64,000 nucleotides of DNA from Phlebotomus papatasi (Eukaryota; Arthropoda; Insecta; Diptera; Psychodidae). Shown here piece by piece: positions 57,501-64,000 of the stretch. Under the pieces are notes generated by a model, which worked only from the letters and a program-made list of their open reading frames with translations, was not told the origin of the DNA and searched no databases. Made by a program: the position numbers and the translations under genes. The stretch spans positions 2,728,001 to 2,792,000 of the forward strand of contig NC_077224.1 in assembly GCF_024763615.1 (NCBI RefSeq), read 5' to 3'. Each line of letters starts with the position of its first letter. Position 1 is the stretch's first letter.

Positions 57501-58240
57501 TTCTCGAATATTTTGATTTATTTTTCAGAATAACACGAATTCAGTAACGAATATTCAGTTTTTTTTAATGAATTTTAGGATTTTGCCTAGAGATTTTTAT
57601 GATGAATATATCGAATACTGCATTTTTAACCAAAAATTCAATTTTTCATAAAAGCTAGAATAAAACATTGTAATTATCTTTATCTAGAAAAATCTTTTGA
57701 CTCCATTTCTCAACTTTGTGTAAAATTCATTAACCCATTCAGTCAATGTACTAGAAAGAAATACTTGAGATAGAATGTTCATATTTTGGAATTAGTTTCT
57801 TACTTCTTACAGATTAATAGATGATTTTTTAGAAAGAATTTTTTTTTAAATCTATTATGGGGGCGCGGGATTTATATAGAGTAACTATCCAAGAACATAA
57901 ATTGGCAACTAGAATTCAAATCAGGAAAGACGAAAGAGGCCAATTTTAACAAATTCGACGGGATGTCATATTTTCCGTCCGCCATTTTGAGCAAAAATTT
58001 TGCATGACTTTCCGTAAAGCGAAAAAAGGACAAGAAAATGTATTTTCATCTCTGTCGGACTAATTTTCCCAAGTAATTGAAGAACTATAGTTACTAAAAA
58101 CCAATCCCGACAGCAATTCGGATAAATATTTGCCAGGAAAAAATCATCTAAAGTCATTCAATTTGCGTATCATGTATAATACCATGGTAAGGAATGGGTA
58201 AAATAAAAAAAAATATAGTAATAAAATGTTGGTACTTACT
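57501..58240. other. Region downstream of rdgB, AT-rich
   Basis: No coding feature. A minus-strand AATAAA lies near 57516 and a GTAAGT donor-like site at 58239-58234. Either could serve the rdgB 3' end. Confidence 0.4.
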
Positions 58241-58291
58241 ATGTGACAATAAAATCAAGGAATCACTCGATAATGACACTTAGAGACAACT

Positions 58292-59104
58292 TTAGACATG
58301 ACTGAGATAGGATTTCCTCTTAAGGTAGCCACTTCGGATGGGCGAAGCCAGTGGCAGTCCAGCTCCTCCGGCATCCTTGCTCCTCCTCCTCGCCTGCCCC
58401 GGAAGATTGAAGCATCCCCTGGGAATCACCATTCTCGCATTCCCTTGAGCCGGCCTCGAGCCTCCATGAGCCAGAAGGCTACTCAGATGCTGCGCATAGC
58501 CCTCGGACAGACACGTGGCATTGGCCTGCAGCTTCTTGCTCACCTTGCCCACAATGTAGATCTGCTTGGGCTTCAGCCCAATGTTAGTGTAGACGCTGAT
58601 GTCCTTGCTGCTGCCGTAAGCCGTGTGGATCACTACGCCATGATTCTGGATGAGATTATTGAGGTAGGCCGTCTTGTGCCCGAGAGGATCAGTGCTCAGG
58701 CCATCGGCAAAGGATACCAATCCGTGGGGGAAATTGTGCTGACTCAGCCACGACAGAACACGCTGCTGCTGCATATCCGGACGTCCAGTGATGAAGATCA
58801 GCAGATATCCCAGTTCCTGCCAATGCCTGCACACATCGACAGCTCCTGCTCTGACCTTGGGATCCCTTCCCGTCACCGACATCGAAGCCGTGAAACTGCC
58901 GTCGATGCTGAAGACGACGCATTCCGTGCACGGAGGAATGACTGCCAGGTAGAAATCCACGGAAGTATGATCTCCACGGACTACCATCTTCACCGGATAG
59001 ATCCCATAGCCCATGGCCTTATCCCCCTCCAGAGTATACTGAATCCTGCCCGTTTTGTCCGTCACTTCCGTCGTCACGTGCATCCACTCCCCACCCGGTG
59101 GATC
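58292..59104 (-). CDS. rdgB: rdgB terminal coding exon: LNS2 domain and C-terminus
   Basis: 270 residues of the C-terminal part of retinal degeneration B (PITPNM family), a phosphatidylinositol-transfer protein at ER-plasma membrane contacts that sustains phototransduction. The exon begins DPPGGEWMHVTTEVTDKTGR, directly continuing the upstream exon's KVDIHLMK in phase 0; its acceptor is GTAAAG (ending 59105). The LNS2 domain is clear: V-V-F-S-I-D-G-S-F at residues 63-71 and L-I-F-I-T-G-R-P-D near 110. The first motif has SIDGS where catalytic lipins have DxDxT, so it is expected to bind phosphatidic acid, not hydrolyse it. The tail is basic and Ser/Gly-rich (GQARRRSKDAGGAGL) and ends KSYLSHV before TAA. 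A plus-strand open frame over the same region is its shadow. Confidence 0.93.
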   Translation of the reverse strand, partial: DPPGGEWMHVTTEVTDKTGRIQYTLEGDKAMGYGIYPVKMVVRGDHTSVDFYLAVIPPCTECVVFSIDGSFTASMSVTGRDPKVRAGAVDVCRHWQELGYLLIFITGRPDMQQQRVLSWLSQHNFPHGLVSFADGLSTDPLGHKTAYLNNLIQNHGVVIHTAYGSSKDISVYTNIGLKPKQIYIVGKVSKKLQANATCLSEGYAQHLSSLLAHGGSRPAQGNARMVIPRGCFNLPGQARRRSKDAGGAGLPLASPIRSGYLKRKSYLSHV

Positions 59105-59449
59105 CTTTACCAAAATTTCAGAAAAAGTTAATTGCAAAGCAAAAAAAATTTAAGCCACGCCCTCAACTAGAGTTTTAACTGTGACATCTCTTAAATTTAA
59201 TTTAATTTAAATAAATGCTTACAGTGCATGGAGGGTGTTTTACCCGTTTTACCACTAAAGTTTTGTAGGGGGCGTGGCCTAATTTTCATCTATGAAAGGA
59301 CTCTCCTTAGGGAATATGTATAGTATTCAAAATTATTGCTAAGAATAAGGCGATGGAAAAACTATTAACATTCTAAAACTATTAAATTCGGATTGTGGCA
59401 AACTCGGACGATATACATAAAAAATGCAAATTTCGTTTAATAATTCTTA

Positions 59450-59742
59450 AACTGTATGTAACATATTATCGTTATTAATGAGGAAAATTGGATTAGAAAT
59501 GCATAAAAGTGTCTGAAAAACTTTAAATTTAATTATCTCGGAAACTATGAGGAATAGAGGCCTCAAACTTTACATACATTTAGAGCCCCTTACAGACTTG
59601 ATATGTGCAAAAATTCACTTGAAAATAAGGAAAATTGGAAGAGAAAGGCATAGAAATGTCTGAAAATCTTTAAAGTCGATTTTATCGGAAGCAATAAGAG
59701 ATAGATGCCTCAAACTTTACATCCGTTTAGAACCTCTGTCGG
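59450..59742. repeat. Diverged tandem duplication, 148-bp period
   Basis: Two direct copies share GAGGAAAATTGGA, GTCTGAAAA.CTTTAAA and GCCTCAAACTTTACAT. The last lies at about 59560 and again at about 59708, 148 bp apart. Confidence 0.65.
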
Positions 59743-59744
59743 CT

Positions 59745-60745
59745 ACCCGTGAGAATCCGCGAAGATTTTCATTACACACGAAAAATACGCGCCCCGCGAA
59801 AATTCGCGAAAAAATACACGTCCCGTGAAAATCTCTGAAAAAATACACGACCCGGGAAAATCCGCGAAAAAATACACAAATCGCGAAAATCCGCGAAAAA
59901 TACATGTCCCGTGAAAATCTGCGAAAAAATTCGCGCCCCGCGAAAATATGCGGAAAATTCGCACCTCGGGAAAATCCTCGAAAAAATACACGAATCGCTA
60001 AAACCCGCGAGAAAATACGCTGCCCACGAAAATCCGCGAAAAATTTGCGCCCCGCGAACATCCGCGAAAAAATACGCAACCCGCGAAAATCCGCGAAAAA
60101 ATTGGCGCCCTGCGAAAATCCGGGAAAAATACGCGGCTCGCGAAAAATACGCACCCCGTGAAAATCCGCGAAAAATATGCGTTCCGCGAAAATCCGCGAA
60201 AAAAATCGTCTCACGAAGATCCGCAGAAAAATACGCAACCCGCGAAAATCCGTGAGAAAATACGCTCCCCACGAAAATCCGCGAAAAAATACGAGCCTCG
60301 CGAAAATTAGCGAAAAAGTACGCTGCCCACGAAAATCCGCGAAAAAAATTCGCGCCCTGCGAAAATCCGCGAAAGAATTCGCGTTTCACGAATATCCGCG
60401 AAAAATTCGCTCCCCGCGGAAATCAGCGAAAAAGTACGCGCCCCACGAAAATCCGCGGAAAAATACACTCCCCACGAAAATCTGCGAAAAATACGCGCCC
60501 CGTGAAAATCCGCAAAAGAATTCACGTCTCGTGAAGATCCGCGAAAAACCGCGAAAAATTCGCGTCCCGCGAGAATCCGCGAAAAAAAACTCATGACGCA
60601 AAAATCCGCGAAAAAACTCGTCAGGAAAAAATCCGCGTAAATATTCGTTGTTTCCCGCGAAAATCCGCGGAAATTTTCGGACATCGCAAAAATCCGTGAA
60701 AAAATTCATTCCCCGCGAAAATCCGCGAAAAAATCGCGAATCGCG
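59745..60745. repeat. 1-kb CGCGAAAA minisatellite in rdgB intron
   Basis: About 33 imperfect units of roughly 28-31 bp have the theme CCCGCGAAAATCCGCGAAAA followed by AATACGCG. CpG density is extreme against the AT-rich intron. Long open frames exist on both strands (FFADFRG-type or ENPRKIR-type repeats) only because the unit lacks stops. Nothing suggests translation, as the array lies between two rdgB exons. Confidence 0.93.
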
Positions 60746-60792
60746 AATTGTATATGTCACCTTACAAATCTTCGAATATAAACTAACTATAT

Positions 60793-60794
<2 letters not shown>

Positions 60795-60845
<51 letters not shown>

Positions 60846-60850
60846 TAGAG
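60795..60850. repeat. (GA)n microsatellite
   Basis: An almost uninterrupted GA run of about 50 bp, then imperfect GA-rich sequence to about 60870. It immediately follows the CGCGAAAA array. Confidence 0.95.
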
Positions 60851-61090
60851 AGGGAGAGTGAGAGAGTGCTATATATATGGGAAAAGCTTGTCCGACGCCG
60901 CTTCTTCTGCTTTTTCCCGCCTGACGCTAATTGCAAATTTTCTTAAAAATGAAATCTTTAAAGTGAAATATCTCGAGAAGTGCTCGACGAATGTCTTAAT
61001 TTTATTTTCTTAAATTGGTCTAAATTTTCTTGGCTACAACATAAACATAAAAAAAAATCAATATCGCATGCTTAGATTTCGAGATTAACT

Positions 61091-61336
61091 ACTCTGAAAA
61101 AAATATCTTGTTAAACAAACAAATAGATTTTATTGAAATTTTGTCAAAAGGATGTTATTTACCAAATTGACAAAATTTTTTCTTGCATTTTATATAGAAA
61201 AACACACTTTTGACAAACTTTTAACAAGATCCAGTTGGCCGCCGATTTGACAAAACTTCTCCATATTCTCTATGGAAGAACATCCTTTTTACAAACTTAT
61301 CTTGTGAATTTGGCAAAACATTTTTTTTTTCAGAGT
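61091..61336. mobile_element. MITE with ACTCTGAAAAAAA ends (246 bp)
   Basis: It begins ACTCTGAAAAAAATATCTTG and ends TTTTTTTTCAGAGT. The interior has inverted AACAAGAT/ATCTTGT and TTGACAAA/TTTGTCAA pairs. It is non-coding and intronic in rdgB. Confidence 0.7.
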
Positions 61337-61904
61337 ACAAAACGTGATTTTTAACAGGTTTAGAACCGGTTTTTCAAAAAACTAATAGCACAGATATCGT
61401 TGTACGCACGAGTAGATATATTTAAAGAAAAAAATTATGAAGATATCTCTTTCAAAACTACAAATGTGTTTAGGGGCGTGGCCTATTTTGATATAAGACG
61501 GCGATGCACCTTAAATTCAAGTACGACAAAATTACAGAACTCTTTAGTCCCGTTCAAAACTCAATTTCTCGAAGAGAATTACTTCATGAATACCAGTAAA
61601 CCAGGCTTGAGCTAAAATAAAAAGCGAAGAGAATTTGGTGGTACCTGTTTAGATTCTTCGAAGTGCCGCGAAAATTCACGTAGAGAAAATGAGAGGTTTC
61701 TTAATGTGAAAATTGTTTAATTTCTTAGAGTTAAGTCATTTTCACAAGAAAATCCTTTTATTAATTTATTTGAATATAGTTATTTGGGATTCTCTTCAGG
61801 TTCTTCCGGTGTTCGTCAGAGGATTGCCTTCTTCTCAAATCAAAGACTAAATTTTTCTCCAAAGCTTTCAACCCTCATTATGGGTCTTCCTCAGTAGTGG
61901 GTTG

Positions 61905-62190
61905 AATATTTAAATCGTGAATATTTAAATTAATATCATGGATATTTAAGTGAATATCGTGAATACTTTGTGAATATCGTGAAAAATCACACAAACTTAT
62001 TGAATATTAAAAAAAAATTGTGAATATTTAGTGAATATCGCGAACAATTAAGCGAATATCATGGAAATTCAAGCGAATTTCGGGAATATTTAGTAAATAT
62101 CGTGAACGATTAGCGAATATCGCGAACAATCACAAACTTCTTGAATATTTTGAAAAATTAGTGAATATTTAGTGAACATCGTGAAAAAAA
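61905..62190. repeat. Degenerate GTGAATATC/GAATATTTA tandem array next to rdgB exon
   Basis: Imperfect units of about 15-20 bp (GTGAATATCGTGAATATTTA, GCGAATATCATGGA and others) run right up to the 5' splice site of the DDHD exon, which begins within 10 bp. A similar short stretch (GAATATCATGAATATTTTTG) flanks the same exon on its other side at about 63895-63960. Confidence 0.75.
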
Positions 62191-62196
62191 TCCTAC

Positions 62197-63833
62197 CTTC
62201 ATCAAATGGATGTCCACTTTTTCTCCGGCCAGAGTTATCATGTCCAGGGGTCCGTACATGAATCTCGCTAGCAACTTTTGAGGTTCTCCCTCCTTCACGA
62301 GAACATCATTGGCACGGTGATTGGCCGTGACATTCTTCAGCTTCACCGAAGTCCTCTTCTTGATCCACTTCTCCCTCGGCTGTCCGGGTCGGAAGGAACA
62401 AATCTCCTTTTCCTCTCCCGTTGACAGCGTCGTCGAGTCAAACCGTCCGATCTGACGCAAGATGAAGGCGATCACATCGCTACTCTCCCAGTAGCTGGCA
62501 TGGAAGAGATGGGGCAGAGCATGAGCGGGGAAATTGCTCAGACCTTCCGGACAATAGAGGGCGTAATCGAGGCGTTTGGAACCCCACCAACGATGCTGAA
62601 GTGTATTGATTGTGGCCAGAGGAACATTGTCAATCATACCGGAAATATTGCTCTGCAGCGAAGTGTCTGAGAGGCGTCGGGCATGGAGGCTGTCGCTGAA
62701 TAAATGTGGACTGGATTGGATTAGCTCAAGAAGATGGTACGGTTGTCCATTTCCCAGTGGATACTTGGCATATCGGGGCACATTGACAGGTGCCAGCATT
62801 GAGAATCTCGCACTGATTAATGGTTCCAGGCGCGAAGCTACCGGATCCGTTGGATGGAAGAGATTGTACACTTGAGTGCACTGAGGCCTCTCAGACCCAT
62901 AATTGCAATCACTGAGCTTCCTGGCGGCCAGGACAATGGCCAGTGGACTCCCAAAGAGGAACAAATCACCAACTTCAAAGTGAAACTTTGGCAGTCTGGC
63001 CTCATTGATCGAAGAAGACCGTCTCCTGGGCGACGGAGCCATCAACAATCGAGCTGCATCCAATTCATTATTTACCAGACTATCATCCATGAGATCCAGA
63101 GCACTAGCATCACTTCCCAGACGCCCTGAAGTTCTGCACAGAGCATCATACGCCAAAATGCCCCCCATTGAATCCCCAATGAGGACAATCTGCCCAGAAA
63201 AGCCACAACCCTCTTCGCAACGCTGAAAATCGGCATAGGCAAGATTGGAAGCAGTAACAGCCTGATTGACAGCATCCTGGAATTCCTGGGTGCAAGTGGT
63301 GAGCAAGGGAATGGCCCCAATGGGGACGTCAGTCATATTTGGGGAATCTGTGGTAGATGGGGACGAATCAAAGGAATACGGACTCAAACTGGACAGAATT
63401 CCAAGGGCATCAGTGCAGACAGAAGGACAAGAAACCAGCCTAATGGCCACATGGCCAACCATCGAGGGATAGTGTTGCCTCATGACAGACTCAAAAGCTC
63501 CCCTGAATGTCGTGATATCTGACTTCTTGGCTGCCAGATCAACATTGGCATCCAGGACACTTCCAGCGTGCAAAACGAGAATTAGAACAGACGTAGGACA
63601 AGCTGGAGGACCTGGAGATCCAGGTGGAGAAGAATCTGTATTGCTGCGATCGATACTGGAGGCAGTACCAAAAGTTGATCGACGAGAACCACGTTCCGAA
63701 GCAACACGCTGCAGGAAGGAATGACTGAAGATGCTGTCTTCCTGGGTCTTGACAGCAGCTGGCGGACTATCATCTTCATCCGCCAGGAGCTCCAGTGAGC
63801 TCCATTTGGCCAGGGATGTTGATTCCCCAGTGT
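62197..63833 (-). CDS. rdgB: rdgB internal exon: DDHD domain
   Basis: 545 residues of the central part of retinal degeneration B. The exon opens after TTTTGTTTCAG (ending 63834) in phase 1 and closes in phase 0 at AAG|GTAGGA. It starts with an acidic/Ser-rich linker (SLELLADEDDSPP), then T-S-V-L-I-L-V-L-H-A-G-S near residue 75. It carries a lipase-like nucleophile motif G-D-S-M-G-G (codons at 63177-63160, about residue 219). Then come the DDHD-type segments V-G-D-L-F-L-F-G-S-P, N-L-F-H-P-T-D-P-V-A-S-R-L-E-P, a D-Y-A-L-Y stretch, and F-H-A-S-Y-W-E-S-S-D-V near residue 440. The last residues (EKVDIHLMK) begin the LNS2 fold completed by the next exon. DDHD in this family is linked to PYK2/phospholipid interactions. 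The PITP domain, FFAT motif and start codon are beyond the window's right edge. Confidence 0.93.
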
Positions 63834-64000
63834 CTGAAACAAAAGATTTTGGGCATTGATGCAAAAGGCAAAATACTTTTAAAATATATCGGGAATCAAA
63901 GAGAATATCATGAATATTTTTGCGAATATCATTTGAATATCGGAAATATTAAAGATATATTTCTGAAAAATTAGAAGAATTTTGTGAATTATTTTGATAA
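63834..64000 (-). other. Partial rdgB intron at window edge
   Basis: AT-rich intronic DNA upstream of the DDHD exon, including a few GAATATC-type units like those at 61905-62190. The next exon is outside the window. Confidence 0.75.

Larger units (their letters stand above)
59105..62196 (-). other. rdgB intron between DDHD and LNS2 exons (3.1 kb)
   Basis: The donor is AAG|GTAGGA (GT at 62196-62195) and the acceptor ends at 59105. It is filled largely with tandem repeats and one MITE, listed separately. The AT-rich pieces between them (59160-59450, 60850-61090, 61340-61900) show nothing recognisable. Confidence 0.85.

Noticed and set aside
58298..59131. 277-codon plus-strand frame opposite the rdgB terminal exon
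   Set aside because: Shadow of a GC-rich coding exon whose minus-strand translation is a clear LNS2 domain.
59717..60760. Open frames on both strands in the CGCGAAAA array (FFADFRG and ENPRKIR repeats)
   Set aside because: A stop-free repeat unit inside an rdgB intron; simultaneous frames on both strands show it is compositional.

Overview
This is AT-rich, repeat-laden eukaryotic DNA. Spliced genes with GT-AG introns, a cyclin D, a lava-lamp-like golgin and an rdgB orthologue, together with many short inverted-repeat elements, point to an insect, most likely a dipteran with a mid-sized repeat-rich genome. The species cannot be named from the sequence. A run of exactly 500 N (41728-42227) shows a draft scaffold.

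All three recognised genes lie on the minus strand. (1) Cyclin D (CycD): only its first coding exon is present (2209-2457), with an LxCxE motif at the N-terminus; the rest lies beyond the left edge. (2) A 2,238-residue coiled-coil golgin, probably lava lamp (lva). I assemble it from two small 5' exons (50526-50597 and 50319-50460) and one giant exon (18959-25461), separated by an intron of about 24.9 kb. (3) rdgB (PITPNM family): the DDHD-domain exon (62197-63833) and the LNS2 terminal exon (58292-59104); the N-terminal lipid-transfer part lies beyond the right edge. A candidate 3'UTR exon sits near 53.7-54.6 kb. The genes share no obvious pathway and are simply neighbours.

Between them is a dense layer of mobile and tandem DNA: MITEs with TA target sites (mariner-like) or TTAA target sites (piggyBac-like), a tRNA-like SINE candidate, a possible solo LTR, and foldback elements. 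There are also several unrelated tandem arrays: about 150 bp at 4.6-6 kb, 14/15 bp at 13.5-15.7 kb, a GGGAC type at 27.2 kb, a CGCGAAAA type at 59.7-60.7 kb, and a GAATATC type at 61.9 kb.

The most striking object lies in the large lva intron. Two Foldback(FB)-like elements, each with arms of more than 3 kb that carry 185-bp satellite arrays, flank 5.9 kb of other DNA (27570-46363). A perfect 9-bp duplication, AAATACAGT, is found only at the two outermost ends, and the insertion splits the first bases of a mariner-like MITE. The sequence as given therefore looks like a single composite FB transposon that mobilised a cargo. The main alternative is a chimeric assembly through the repeat next to the 500-N gap. 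The satellite repeats in the three visible arms show three different higher-order patterns.
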